A stretch of 64,000 nt of DNA, taken from Rhizobium freirei PRF 81. Lineage in GTDB: Bacteria > Pseudomonadota > Alphaproteobacteria > Rhizobiales > Rhizobiaceae. The notes beneath the pieces were generated by a model. The model had not been told where the DNA came from and did not search any database. It worked only from the letters and a program-made list of their open reading frames with translations. Where the stretch lies: contig NZ_AQHN01000083.1 of assembly GCF_000359745.1 (NCBI RefSeq), forward strand, positions 1-64,000, given 5' to 3'. Shown one piece after another: positions 8,630 through 17,073 of this stretch. Position 1 is the first letter of the stretch, and the number at the start of each line of letters is the position of its first letter. Both the position numbers and the translations under genes were made by a program.

Positions 8630-10414
8630 ATGACGGATATTGTGGACGCCGGCGTATCCGCTGGCACCGAAGGTAAGCTTATACGCGCGCTTGACTGGAA
8701 GGGCGCGTTCTGGGTGGCTGCGGGCGTGCCGCCACTTGTTCTCTTCTCCATCGGCGGCATTGCCGGGACGACGGGCAAGCTAGCCTTCGTCGTCTGGATC
8801 ATCTCGATGATCATGGGGTTCCTGCAATCCTTTACCTATGCGGAAATTGCCGGCATGTTCGGCAACAAATCCGGCGGCGCCTCGGTTTACGGTGCGACGG
8901 CCTGGCTGCGCTACTCGAAATTCATCGCGCCACTTTCGGTCTGGTGCAACTGGTTCGCCTGGTCGCCGGTGCTATCACTCGGCTGCGCCATCGCGGCAGG
9001 CTATATTCTAAATGCCTTTTTTCCGATCCCAGCGGCGGATTCGCAGGCTGTGCTCAGCTGGATCAGCGCGCATGCGGCGTCCATCACCGCCGATAGCCCA
9101 AGGGTCGCGGAATATATCGCGGCTCATGCCGGCACCTCTCCGGAAGATGCGGTGAAGGCGCTTTTGAGCGCCGATGGCGTTGCGGCATTCACGCCTGCCA
9201 TCCGCAACTGGTCTCTCGTCAGCTTCAATATTCCCTTCCTTGCCACCGCCAATATCAATGCCACCTTCTTCATCGGCGGCGTCCTGATGCTGATCATCTT
9301 CGCGATCCAGCATCGCGGCATTTCCGAGACGGCGAGCGTGCAGAAATGGCTCGCCATCATCGTGCTGGTGCCGCTGCTGATCATCGGTGTGTATCCGATC
9401 GTCAGCGGCCAGATCATGTCCACCAATGTTACGGGTCTGGTGCCCCCGACAGCGGCCTATGCCGCCACGGATGGCACCTGGAGCAATGGCGGCTGGACGC
9501 TCTTCCTCGGCGGCCTCTATATTGCCGCCTGGTCGACCTATGGCTTTGAAACCGCCGTCTGCTATACGCGGGAGCTGAAGAACCCGAAAACGGACACCTT
9601 CAAGGCGATCTTCTATTCCGGCCTTGCCTGCTGCATTTTCTTCTTCCTCGTGCCCTTCGCCTTCCAGGGCGTGCTCGGCCATCCCGGCATGCTGGCGCCC
9701 GGCATCGTCGACGGCACCGGCGTCGCCGAAGCGCTCGGTGGCCTGATCGGCGCCGGCCGCATCGTTACCCAGCTCCTCGTCATCCTGATGATCCTGGCAT
9801 TGTTCCTTGCCATCATGACGGCGATGGCCGGCTCGTCGCGTACGCTCTATCAGGGCTCGAAGGATGGCTGGCTGCCGAAATATCTCGACCATGTGAACGA
9901 GCATGGCGCACCGACCAGGGCGATGTGGACGGATTTCGTCTTCAATCTCTCGCTGCTTGCCATCGCATCCGATACCAGCGGCTACTTCTTCGTGCTCGCT
10001 GTCTCCAACGTAGGCTACATCATCTTCAATTTCCTGAACCTCAATTCCGGCTGGATCCACCGCATGGATTCCGGCCATGTCGAGCGCCCGTGGAAAGCAC
10101 CTTCCTGGTTGATCGGCCTGAACACCGTCCTCGCCTTCGTCAATGCGCTCTTCCTCGGGGCTGGCGCCAAGGTCTGGGGCTATGCGAACGCGCTTTGGAT
10201 CGGCTTCGCCTTCGCCGCATTGATCCTGCCGGTTTTCGCCTACAGGCACTATGTGCGCGACGGCGGCAAGTTCCCGGCGGGCGCCATGGATGATCTCGGG
10301 CTGGTTGGTCAGGATCTCGGGGTAAGAAAAGCAGGAATTCTGCCTTATTTGGCTTTGCTCGGTGGCATCGCCATCGTGCTGATCGCAAATTGGGCCTTCC
10401 AGCTGCCAGCGTAA
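8630..10414 (+). CDS. APC-family permease, probably for methylated amines
   Basis: A 594-residue protein with about 12 hydrophobic segments and the amino acid-polyamine-organocation superfamily style ('FAWSPVLSLGCAIAAGY', 'SRTLYQGSKDGWLPKYL'). A large hydrophilic insert lies between early helices, about residues 140-200. The open frame begins at 8489, but residue 48 (ATG at 8630, GGGGA 9 nt upstream) starts the conserved protein, and the preceding residues are not family-like. It is divergent from tdm across about 245 bases, so the two probably share a control region. Substrate is inferred from neighbours only: trimethylamine, TMAO or a methylamine derivative. Confidence 0.75.
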   Translation: MTDIVDAGVSAGTEGKLIRALDWKGAFWVAAGVPPLVLFSIGGIAGTTGKLAFVVWIISMIMGFLQSFTYAEIAGMFGNKSGGASVYGATAWLRYSKFIAPLSVWCNWFAWSPVLSLGCAIAAGYILNAFFPIPAADSQAVLSWISAHAASITADSPRVAEYIAAHAGTSPEDAVKALLSADGVAAFTPAIRNWSLVSFNIPFLATANINATFFIGGVLMLIIFAIQHRGISETASVQKWLAIIVLVPLLIIGVYPIVSGQIMSTNVTGLVPPTAAYAATDGTWSNGGWTLFLGGLYIAAWSTYGFETAVCYTRELKNPKTDTFKAIFYSGLACCIFFFLVPFAFQGVLGHPGMLAPGIVDGTGVAEALGGLIGAGRIVTQLLVILMILALFLAIMTAMAGSSRTLYQGSKDGWLPKYLDHVNEHGAPTRAMWTDFVFNLSLLAIASDTSGYFFVLAVSNVGYIIFNFLNLNSGWIHRMDSGHVERPWKAPSWLIGLNTVLAFVNALFLGAGAKVWGYANALWIGFAFAALILPVFAYRHYVRDGGKFPAGAMDDLGLVGQDLGVRKAGILPYLALLGGIAIVLIANWAFQLPA

Positions 10415-10463
10415 AGACATCTTCTCGAAAATTGTTGCCCGACAGTTGAATGGATCTCGTTAG

Positions 10464-10496
10464 CTTCTTGATCGACCGGCTTGGTCGATCAAGAAG
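10464..10496. repeat. Perfect 14-bp inverted repeat (hairpin)
   Basis: CTTCTTGATCGACC at 10464-10477 and its exact complement at 10483-10496 with a 5-nt loop GGCTT. It lies 50 bases after the permease stop. No T-run follows, so it is either a weak or Rho-assisted terminator or an mRNA-stabilising element. Confidence 0.7.
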
Positions 10497-10590
10497 GGCA
10501 GTCGAGGCAGCCAGGTTTCAAGCCTGCATTTTCGAACAATCGGATGTTTGTTCGCGGAGCAATCGAAACAAGCCTCGTTCATGCAACGAT

Positions 10591-10613
10591 CCTCCGCTCA
10601 AAATGAGCGGAGG
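10591..10613. repeat. Perfect 10-bp inverted repeat (hairpin)
   Basis: CCTCCGCTCA and TGAGCGGAGG around an AAA loop. It is about 95 bases after the first hairpin. A function is not evident. Confidence 0.6.
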
Positions 10614-11195
10614 CCACGAATTTGTTGATCGGCAGAAGCCCCTGATGACGATTGGCCCGACAGGCGGCTGTTTTTGTTGATATGACCTGGGTCGTCACGT
10701 GATGCTGTATTCACAGCCGAAGAGAACAACGTCTCCCCGTCCAAACGCGTCATCTGACGAAATCCGCGATACCGCAAAATCTCGGCGGCACGCTGCGAAA
10801 ACAATCGTTGCAGCAAGTCTGCGTAAAAATGATCGTTATTAAATCGTGTCTTCGGCTAGGTTAGGCTTATATATTTGTATATTATACATTAGCCTTCGAT
10901 GGCATTCCTTAGAAATGCACGAATAAATAGTGAATAAATTCGTATATCGGCTTAAATGCAACCCAGGTTGCAATTATTTCTATGTATTTTCGGCGGGCGT
11001 TATTAATTCTGTTTCAATAAAGCTGGGCTAATTTTGTCTTTGATTGGACAGGACATGATGCGCCTGTGCTCGGGCGGTGTCCCGACGGCTCACGGACTGC
11101 TTTTCTTTAAGAAATTACACCACAAGGGCTCCAGAAATTCGGGTTTCGGCGAAGCGGGTTAGCGTCACGGCACCCCGGAACGTAGGTGAGCAACT

Positions 11196-13538
11196 ATGAT
11201 TTTTTCTCTTCGCAATATACTTGTTGGAATTTTCCTTCTCCTCAGCGTCGCTTTATGCGTGCTAACGGGATCTTCCATGCTTGATGCCTATCGCGGCGAA
11301 AGCACCTATAGTGATGTCTCGAAGTTCACGGTACTCGACCGCGCGCTCTTCCAGACGCTCGCCAACTTCCGCAACGAACGAGGTGACGGCTCGTCGCTCG
11401 CCAAGCTCGATCTTGGCACGCAGGACGCAACGCTTGCCCTGTTGAAAGCGGACCGGGTCGTGGTTGACAAATATATGGCTGATGCAAAATCGGTCTCCGC
11501 GAATATTGCCGACGAGACGCTCAAAGCGCCGATTGCCGACGTCATGAGCGCATATGATCGGGTCGTCGCGTTCCGTTCAAAGCTCGACAGCGAAGTCGTC
11601 AAGAAGCTCGCTGATCGCGATCCGACATTGCAGGCCACGACGCTCGATATCGGCCAGCAGTTCCTGACCGCGCTGGAAGCGGGTTCGACCGCCATTGAAA
11701 GCCAGATCCGCGCGAGCGATCCCTCAATGTCGGCAATGATCCAGATCCGTGCGCTGACATGGTACACCCGCGCGACAGCGGGGGCTGCAAACCTGTTGTA
11801 CGTCAATACGCTCGCCTCTGGAGAGGCGATGAAGCCCGAGGAACTCAGCAAGATCCAACAGTTCGATTACACCGCGAACTTTACCTGGGGGCAGATCGGC
11901 ACTCTGGTCAACCATCCGTCGACACCGCAGGTCGTCAAGGATGCCTACAAGGTCGGCAACACGACCTATTTCAGCGGCGACTTTGCGGCAAAACACAACG
12001 CACTGCTTGCGAAGTTCGCAGCCGGTGAGAAGAAGGCCATGTCCCTCGACGACTGGCGCCCGCTCGGCAACGCCGCGCTTCTGACCATCACAAACACCGC
12101 CGCGGCAGCCGCAGATGGCATGGTGGCTCAGGCAGCCGCCAGACAGAGTGATGCGTTCATCAGCCTGATCGCCTACGGGCTTACCTTCCTTGTCGCCGCG
12201 GTTCTGAGTATCACCGGTATCTGTGTGATAATCTTCCGCGTCACCAAGCCCGTCGGCGCGCTAACCCATTCGATGACGGCGCTCGCCCAAGGCGACCTCT
12301 CGGTTTCGATCCGTGGTGTCGAGCGGCGCGATGAGATCGGTGCCATGGCGCGTTCCGTCGAGGTGTTCCAGCAGGCAGCCCTGCGCAACAAGGCGCTCGA
12401 AGCCGAGGCTGTCGAGGCACGCGTCACGTCCGAGAATGAACGTGTCGAAGTCCAGCGCCGTGCCGAGGCCGAGGCCGAGCAGAGGCTATTGCAAGCAACG
12501 GGTTCGCTTGCGACAGGTCTGCGTCATTTGGCCTCCGGCGATCTGCTCTGCGAGATCGAAACGCCGCTGGATGCGCAGTTCGAGGCCCTGCGTCACGACT
12601 TCAATTCGTCGGTCAGCCAGCTTCGCGCCGCCATGTCCCAGGTCGGCCAGTCCGCGTCACTGGTAAACAGCGGCAGCTACGAGATCTCGCAGGCTTCCGA
12701 TAACCTTTCCAAGCGCACCGAGCAGCAGGCCGCGTCGCTTGAAGAGACGGCGGCAGCACTTGAGGAGGTGACGGCCAACGTTCAGTCGACCTCGAAGCGA
12801 ACCGGCGATGCACGTGATCTGGTCCGCGGCGCCCGGTCGCGGGCAGAAAATTCCAGCCAAGTCGTCAGCAACGCCGTCAATGCCATGGGCAGGATCGAGC
12901 ATTCGTCGAGACAAATCAGCCAGATCATCAGCGTGATCGACGAGATTGCCTTCCAGACCAATCTCCTTGCGCTCAACGCAGGTGTCGAGGCTGCGCGTGC
13001 GGGCGAAGCCGGCAAGGGCTTTGCCGTCGTCGCCCAGGAAGTGCGCGAACTTGCCCAGCGTTCGGCCAATGCCGCCAAGGAGATCAAGGTTCTGATCGGC
13101 AATTCCGAAGTTGCCGTCGGCGAGGGCGTGAAGCTCGTCAACGATACCGGCGAGGGCCTCGCGGCGATAGCCGACCTCGTCCTGCAGATCAACCAGCACA
13201 TGGATGCGATCGCGACCGCCGCCCAGGAGCAGTCCATGGGCCTGTCGGAGATCAACAGCGCTGTCAATCACATGGACCAGGCGACACAGCAGAATGCCGC
13301 CATGGTCGAAGAGATGAACGCCGCCGGCGCAGGTCTGGCCGAGGAGAGCAAGCGTCTCGGCGAACTCCTGAGTGCATTCCGCACGGGCCAAGCCGAGCGC
13401 AGGGAGCCGCAGGCAAGGTCCGTAGCCCGGACTGCTGCTTCGGCCCCGACGACGGGCCGGCTAGCCACGCGCGCCGCTCCGGTTGCGCAGGGCAACGCCG
13501 CGCTTAAACATCTCCAGCAGGAGTGGTCGGAGTTCTGA
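11196..13538 (+). CDS. Methyl-accepting chemotaxis protein with HAMP domain
   Basis: 780 residues. Transmembrane segment 1 is about residues 8-30. A helical periplasmic sensor of about 290 residues (nitrate/nitrite-sensor-like four-helix style, not firmly assigned) follows, then transmembrane segment 2 at about 322-345 and a HAMP domain. The cytoplasmic signalling domain has the canonical tip 'EIAFQTNLLALNAGVEAA' near residue 586. The protein ends in EWSEF, matching the xWxxF tether that recruits CheR/CheB in many receptors. It follows the methylamine genes, but the ligand cannot be told from sequence. An efficient terminator follows the stop. Confidence 0.9.
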   Translation: MIFSLRNILVGIFLLLSVALCVLTGSSMLDAYRGESTYSDVSKFTVLDRALFQTLANFRNERGDGSSLAKLDLGTQDATLALLKADRVVVDKYMADAKSVSANIADETLKAPIADVMSAYDRVVAFRSKLDSEVVKKLADRDPTLQATTLDIGQQFLTALEAGSTAIESQIRASDPSMSAMIQIRALTWYTRATAGAANLLYVNTLASGEAMKPEELSKIQQFDYTANFTWGQIGTLVNHPSTPQVVKDAYKVGNTTYFSGDFAAKHNALLAKFAAGEKKAMSLDDWRPLGNAALLTITNTAAAAADGMVAQAAARQSDAFISLIAYGLTFLVAAVLSITGICVIIFRVTKPVGALTHSMTALAQGDLSVSIRGVERRDEIGAMARSVEVFQQAALRNKALEAEAVEARVTSENERVEVQRRAEAEAEQRLLQATGSLATGLRHLASGDLLCEIETPLDAQFEALRHDFNSSVSQLRAAMSQVGQSASLVNSGSYEISQASDNLSKRTEQQAASLEETAAALEEVTANVQSTSKRTGDARDLVRGARSRAENSSQVVSNAVNAMGRIEHSSRQISQIISVIDEIAFQTNLLALNAGVEAARAGEAGKGFAVVAQEVRELAQRSANAAKEIKVLIGNSEVAVGEGVKLVNDTGEGLAAIADLVLQINQHMDAIATAAQEQSMGLSEINSAVNHMDQATQQNAAMVEEMNAAGAGLAEESKRLGELLSAFRTGQAERREPQARSVARTAASAPTTGRLATRAAPVAQGNAALKHLQQEWSEF

Positions 13539-13594
13539 TCGGTCCGGCATCAAGACCGGCAGCGAAACCCGGTGCGGTCAGTACCGCAACAATT

Positions 13595-13617
13595 GCCCCG
13601 GGCACCTTGCCCGGGGC
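13595..13617 (+). terminator. Intrinsic terminator of the chemoreceptor gene
   Basis: GCCCCGGGCA at 13595-13604 pairs perfectly with TGCCCGGGGC at 13608-13617 (10 bp, 3-nt loop), followed by ATTTATCATTT. Confidence 0.8.
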
Positions 13618-13626
13618 ATTTATCAT

Positions 13627-14053
13627 TTAGCCCACAGACTTCCCCGACCCGCAAACCCGCCGCATGGGCGCATGTCAGCGCCACCCGCGCAGTCAGGCTG
13701 GAAATGGCCTCAAGGAATTGAACGACCTCGTCAGCCGACAAAACAACTGGGAGTGTGCGCGGCTTGCGCGCATGCGGGATCCGCTCGGGTACATCATTCT
13801 GGCCCAGCGTGATGCCGTAGAAAAACCTGAGAGCACAGACGATCTGGTTCTGTGATGCCCAGGATATCCCTGTCGAGACAAGATGAACCTGGAAGGCGTG
13901 AACATCATCAAGATCAAGGCGGTCCGGCGATCGACCGAAATAGCGGCTGAACTTCTGAACGGCGTTGATGTAGGATCGCTGGGTTGCCGGAGATAGATTG
14001 CGGACCGTCATGTCTTCAATCATCCGTCGGCGTAGAGGGCTAAGCTCAGCCAT
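13627..14053 (-). pseudogene. Truncated tyrosine recombinase (XerC/D-like integrase), 5' part only
   Basis: The reading frame has a normal N-terminal SAM-like core-binding domain ('SPATQRSYINAVQKFSRYF', 'SADEVVQFLEAI'). It enters the catalytic domain at 'LTCAHAAGLRVGEVCGL', where the first catalytic Arg lies in the LRVGEV-type motif. There homology stops, and the frame then runs through the chemoreceptor terminator (residues 143-167, ending at 13550). The HxxR and Tyr motifs are absent, so it cannot recombine DNA. Such integrases accompany IS91-like and other rhizobial elements. The break point is about 10 bases from the terminator stem. Confidence 0.8.
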
Positions 14054-14422
14054 CAGGACCTCCCGTCTGAAGGGTGGGTTGCAACACCACCATCCAATCA
14101 GTCAGGAGGCTCCGCTCAAAGTCTGCACTATTCGCCACGATCAGCGGCTTAGTTCAATCCCATAACCAGTCAAAATCAGCCCACGTTGGTATAATCCTAT
14201 TATTTCTTGTGGTGATTCAACCCAGTTTTGCGTTTCGCCGTGACCCCGGTTCAAATGCGAACTACCGATCCTTTCAGGGCGCTAGGTTCGTGCAGACGGG
14301 TCAGCGAAAAATAGCAATCAGAGTCAAAATCTTGCGCCACTCAACAAGCGGGAGCCTATCAACATTGAAGACGAGCATGATATATGATATACATTGTCGA
14401 TATCGTATATTGGGGATTTCTC
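14054..14422. other. Intergenic region between integrase remnant and vapBC
   Basis: About 370 bases, less GC-rich than the surroundings. I see no gene with a recognisable product. Its 3' end holds the putative vapBC operator. Confidence 0.4.
14380..14410. promoter_or_regulatory. Putative VapBC operator (inverted repeat)
   Basis: ATATATGATAT at 14380-14390 and ATATCGTATAT at 14400-14410 match as an inverted repeat at 10 of 11 positions around a 9-nt spacer, 12 nt before the antitoxin ATG. Ribbon-helix-helix antitoxins usually bind such sites to autoregulate. Confidence 0.55.
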
Positions 14423-14638
14423 ATGCGAACCTTGGTGGATATTGGCGACCTAGAAGTCAAAGCGCTGGATCGATTGGCGCAGCGAGAAAAAATGTCGAGA
14501 GCAGCGCTGATTCGTAAGGCGATTGACGATTTCTTGGCTCGAAATAGCGCCGCCAGTGAAGTAGAGGCGTTCGGGCTCTGGGGTGATCGAAAGATTGATG
14601 GTTTAGCGTATCAGGACGACATTCGCGGCGAATGGTAA
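14423..14638 (+). CDS. vapB: VapB-type ribbon-helix-helix antitoxin
   Basis: 71 residues from the ATG at 14423 (GGGGA 7 nt upstream); the open frame begins 13 codons earlier but those codons overlap the operator. The N-terminal strand 'MRTLVDIGD' followed by 'ALDRLAQREKMSRAALIRKAI' is a ribbon-helix-helix fold for DNA binding. The C-terminal tail (about residues 45-71) would wrap the toxin. It overlaps the toxin gene by 7 nt, the usual coupled arrangement. Confidence 0.82.
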   Translation: MRTLVDIGDLEVKALDRLAQREKMSRAALIRKAIDDFLARNSAASEVEAFGLWGDRKIDGLAYQDDIRGEW

Positions 14639-14997
14639 AGGCTCTTTTCGACACAAATGTCTTAATCGACTATCTCAATGCCGTACCGCAAGCGCGACAT
14701 GAACTGACCCGACATCAGGAAAAGGCAATTAGCATCATCACCTGGATGGAAGTTCTCGTTGGTGCCAAGCCGGAGGTGGTCGTTGGAACACGCGCTTTCC
14801 TGGCCGGATTTGCGGTCATCGCTGTGGATGATGCGGTAGCGGAGCGTGCGGTATCTCTGCGGCAGCTCCACCGTATCAAATTGCCTGATGCCATCATCTG
14901 GGCAACGGCCAATGTTCACTCGATGTTGCTGGTTACTCGCAACACGAAGGATTTTCCGCGGGAGATGCCGGACATTCGAATCCCCTACGAAATCTGA
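14632..14997 (+). CDS. vapC: VapC-type PIN-domain toxin
   Basis: 121 residues forming a PIN endoribonuclease. The acidic residues expected at the metal site are visible: Asp in 'LFDTNVLID' (residue 7), Glu in 'WMEVLVG' (about 39), Asp in 'LPDAIIWATA' (about 84) and 'TRNTKDF' (about 103). It should cleave RNA when freed from the antitoxin encoded just before it. The pair is intact and looks functional. Confidence 0.88.
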   Translation: MVKALFDTNVLIDYLNAVPQARHELTRHQEKAISIITWMEVLVGAKPEVVVGTRAFLAGFAVIAVDDAVAERAVSLRQLHRIKLPDAIIWATANVHSMLLVTRNTKDFPREMPDIRIPYEI

Positions 14998-15083
14998 GCG
15001 CTATTGTCAGACGTTATCCAAGCGCTCCTCATGGTGGGCCGCTGGTTCGAATGCCATCAAGAGCGTCACGACTTTCAGTGCGG

Positions 15084-15101
15084 CTTCGTTGCGCAACGAA
15101 G
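15084..15101. repeat. 18-bp perfect palindrome between the two toxin genes
   Basis: CTTCGTTGCGCAACGAAG is fully self-complementary with no loop. It lies in the roughly 170 bases between the two convergent vapC genes. Confidence 0.6.
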
Positions 15102-15133
15102 TGGCTTTCCGACGTATAGGGCTTACAAGTGCT

Positions 15134-15156
15134 CGACGTGCGTCATACGCACGTCG
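15134..15156. terminator. Hairpin between convergent vapC genes
   Basis: CGACGTGCGT and ACGCACGTCG pair perfectly (10 bp) around CAT. Its position between two converging genes suits a bidirectional transcription stop, though no T-run is present. Confidence 0.5.
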
Positions 15157-15170
15157 CAGCCTTAATCCGC

Positions 15171-15587
15171 TCAAATATTAGGATGCTCGCGTTCAATTCC
15201 CGTCACTGCTTGAATGTCCGTTTCAGAAAAATCGTTGCCTTTGAACAACAGAGGCTCATTGGTCAGCTTGGCTAACGCATAAGCAAAACAATCGCCAAAG
15301 TTCAATCCAGCCGGGTGGCGGCCCTTGCCATAGCGGCGCCAAGCACGGCGGGCTTGATCAGAATGGTCGGCAGAAACGGGTACGATTTCGGCATTGATGC
15401 GATGCAGCCAAAGATCCAGTTCGCTTCCGCCCTGTTCTCCTAGTCGGCTCTCAAGCACCATCGATGTTTCAAAGACGGTAGCCGCCGAAATCAGGCGCAC
15501 GGGGTCGTCTGCGATGCGTGTCTCGAACGAGCCAGCCTCTGGTTCATCAAAGGCGATAGCGATGATGGCGGACGTATCGATGACCAT
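15171..15587 (-). CDS. vapC: VapC-type PIN-domain toxin (second module)
   Basis: 138 residues. PIN signatures are 'MVIDTSAIIAIAFDE' at the start, Glu in 'ATVFETSMVLE' (about residue 40), and 'LNFGDCFAYALAK' plus 'LLFKGNDFSETDI' near residues 95-125, the pattern of the Rv0624-like VapC subgroup. It is unrelated in detail to the first VapC in this region, so the two modules are not a recent duplication. Its start abuts the stop of its antitoxin gene. Confidence 0.9.
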   Translation of the reverse strand: MVIDTSAIIAIAFDEPEAGSFETRIADDPVRLISAATVFETSMVLESRLGEQGGSELDLWLHRINAEIVPVSADHSDQARRAWRRYGKGRHPAGLNFGDCFAYALAKLTNEPLLFKGNDFSETDIQAVTGIEREHPNI

Positions 15588-15841
15588 CAGATTGGCAATC
15601 CATTCTCGTCATAGCCAAGGATCTCGTCGGCGCTACGCGTATCGAGAACAGGAAGGGATCTCCAGCGGCGGCGGCTGGCGGCGAGATCTTCAAGCAACGC
15701 TGCTTTTTGAACCTGGGAGTTCATACGGTGCAAGCGCTCAATGAGTGCGGTACGCGTGGCAACAGTGATGCTCTCACCGGTTTGCGCGGAGAGCGCGCGC
15801 GCGAGCCGCTCTGTTTCTGCGTCTTTAATACTTAAAGCCAC
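15587..15841 (-). CDS. vapB: VapB-type antitoxin (Rv0623-like)
   Basis: 84 residues of the Rv0623-like transcription-factor family: 'MALSIKDAETERLARALSAQTGESITVATRTAL' (quoted in part: SIKDAETERLA, then TGESIT) gives the short ribbon-helix-helix. The C-terminal segment ends in the typical 'SADEILGYDENGLP'. It binds its VapC partner and represses its own promoter. Confidence 0.88.
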   Translation of the reverse strand: MALSIKDAETERLARALSAQTGESITVATRTALIERLHRMNSQVQKAALLEDLAASRRRWRSLPVLDTRSADEILGYDENGLPI

Positions 15842-16146
15842 TTTGGTTCCTATCTACCTGAATTGAATCATTCTACCTATATAGCTCACTGTCAGCGAAA
15901 CTGCACGAAAATCAAACTCGCGCATGAGATCTTCAGCGGGAGCCGTAAGTTATCGGCCAGCAGCACAAATTTCTGTTGCTTCAGTTCTCGTCCCATCAAG
16001 AGCAGCTAATCGCGTTTCTATCTCGAATTGTTCCTATGCCAGCGGAAATGAGAGCGGCAGCCGGCCATAGGCAGCTTCAAGCCAGGCATCGGGGCTAAGT
16101 TCCCGGCAACTTGCTGCGTAAGCGCCATCCATGCATGACTTCACCC
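15842..16146. other. Intergenic region between vapB and the response regulator gene
   Basis: About 300 bases. Its start carries the putative vapBC operator. The minus strand can be read in short open pieces broken by stops (for example 16040-16132), which might be the decayed end of a gene, but I recognise no family. Confidence 0.35.
15853..15878. promoter_or_regulatory. Putative operator of second vapBC: TCTACCT direct repeats
   Basis: TCTACCT occurs at 15853-15859 and again at 15872-15878, 19 nt apart start to start, 11-37 bases upstream of the antitoxin start. Two near-turn-spaced direct repeats suit side-by-side antitoxin dimers. Confidence 0.45.
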
Positions 16147-17073
16147 TTAAGATTCATGCAGGACGTGGGCGGCCCTCACGGCTGCTGAAGCCCGGTTCTC
16201 CACACCGAGCTTCACATAGATCTGCTCCAGATGCTTGTTCACCGTGCGAGCGGAAAGGCCGAGGATTTCGCCGATGTCGCGATTGGACTTGCCCTTGGCG
16301 AGCCATAACAGCACTTCGGATTCACGCTGCGTCAGAGAAAAATGCTGGCGCAAGGTATCGTCATCGGCGCGTTGATTGGTGGCGGTCAGACGGAAGAGGT
16401 ATTCGTCTGCTCCGATCGCGCCGAGGAAGGTGAATTGCAGAGCCGCCTGACCGCCGCCATTGTTCATCGAAAGAAGATTGTCGCGAGCGGGGCCGAGCCT
16501 TCCGCGTTCCAGCATGAAGGCGGCAATGTGTTTCGATGCCAGATCAAGGCCGTCGTCGCTGCCGGTGGCGGCATTGATGAGGCGGGTCGCCTGCGGCGTC
16601 GACCAATGGATAGAACCGTTGCCCTTGACCGCAAGCAGATGACGGCCGGCAGCGTCGAGCGCCACTCTTGCGCTCTGGGCAGAGCGGGCATTGCGTAGAT
16701 GAACGCGGATGCGCGCGCGCAGCTCGTCGACATTGATCGGCTTGGTGAGGTAGTCGACGCCGCCGGATTCAAGCGCATGCACCACATGCTCGGTTTCTGT
16801 AAGCCCCGTCATGAAGACGACGGGGATCTGGGCGATTCCCGCATTGGCCTTCAGCCGGCGGCAGGTTTCGAAACCGTCCATCGATGGCATGACGGCATCG
16901 AGCAGGATGAGATCGGGCGTGATGCGTTCGACGATGTTCAGTGCCGCCGATCCGGACGTGGCGATCAGCACGGAAAAGCCGGATTGCTCTAGCGCGTCGG
17001 TCAGAAAGCCAAGCGCCTCCGGCGAATCGTCCACCAGCAAGACTATGTCGCGGGGAAGGGCGGGCTCAGCCAA
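16147..17073 (-). CDS. LuxR/NarL-type response regulator paired with the NCS1-sensor kinase
   Basis: 308 residues. The receiver domain spans about residues 8-125: 'VLLVDDSPEA' has the acidic pair, the phospho-acceptor Asp is in 'LILLDAVMPSMDG' (about 58), and Lys is in 'YLTKPIN'. A central region (about 135-235, 'GNGSIHWSTPQATRLINAA') looks PAS-like. The C-terminal LuxR helix-turn-helix ('LTQRESEVLLWLAKGKSNRDI', about 245-300; motif longer than quoted) binds DNA. It overlaps the kinase gene by 8 nt. Likely target: the divergent urtA promoter. Confidence 0.88.
   Translation of the reverse strand: MAEPALPRDIVLLVDDSPEALGFLTDALEQSGFSVLIATSGSAALNIVERITPDLILLDAVMPSMDGFETCRRLKANAGIAQIPVVFMTGLTETEHVVHALESGGVDYLTKPINVDELRARIRVHLRNARSAQSARVALDAAGRHLLAVKGNGSIHWSTPQATRLINAATGSDDGLDLASKHIAAFMLERGRLGPARDNLLSMNNGGGQAALQFTFLGAIGADEYLFRLTATNQRADDDTLRQHFSLTQRESEVLLWLAKGKSNRDIGEILGLSARTVNKHLEQIYVKLGVENRASAAVRAAHVLHES

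Larger units (their letters stand above)
10415..11195. other. Long intergenic region before the chemoreceptor gene, with two perfect hairpins
   Basis: 780 bases without a convincing gene. It contains two perfect inverted repeats near its start (listed separately) and becomes strongly AT-rich from about 10840 to 11040, likely the promoter region of the receptor gene. Two short open frames here (10450-10680 and 10598-10816) resemble no family. Confidence 0.5.

Noticed and set aside
14074..14517. Open frame of 147 codons over the vapB region
   Set aside because: Overlaps the real antitoxin and its operator in another frame and resembles nothing.
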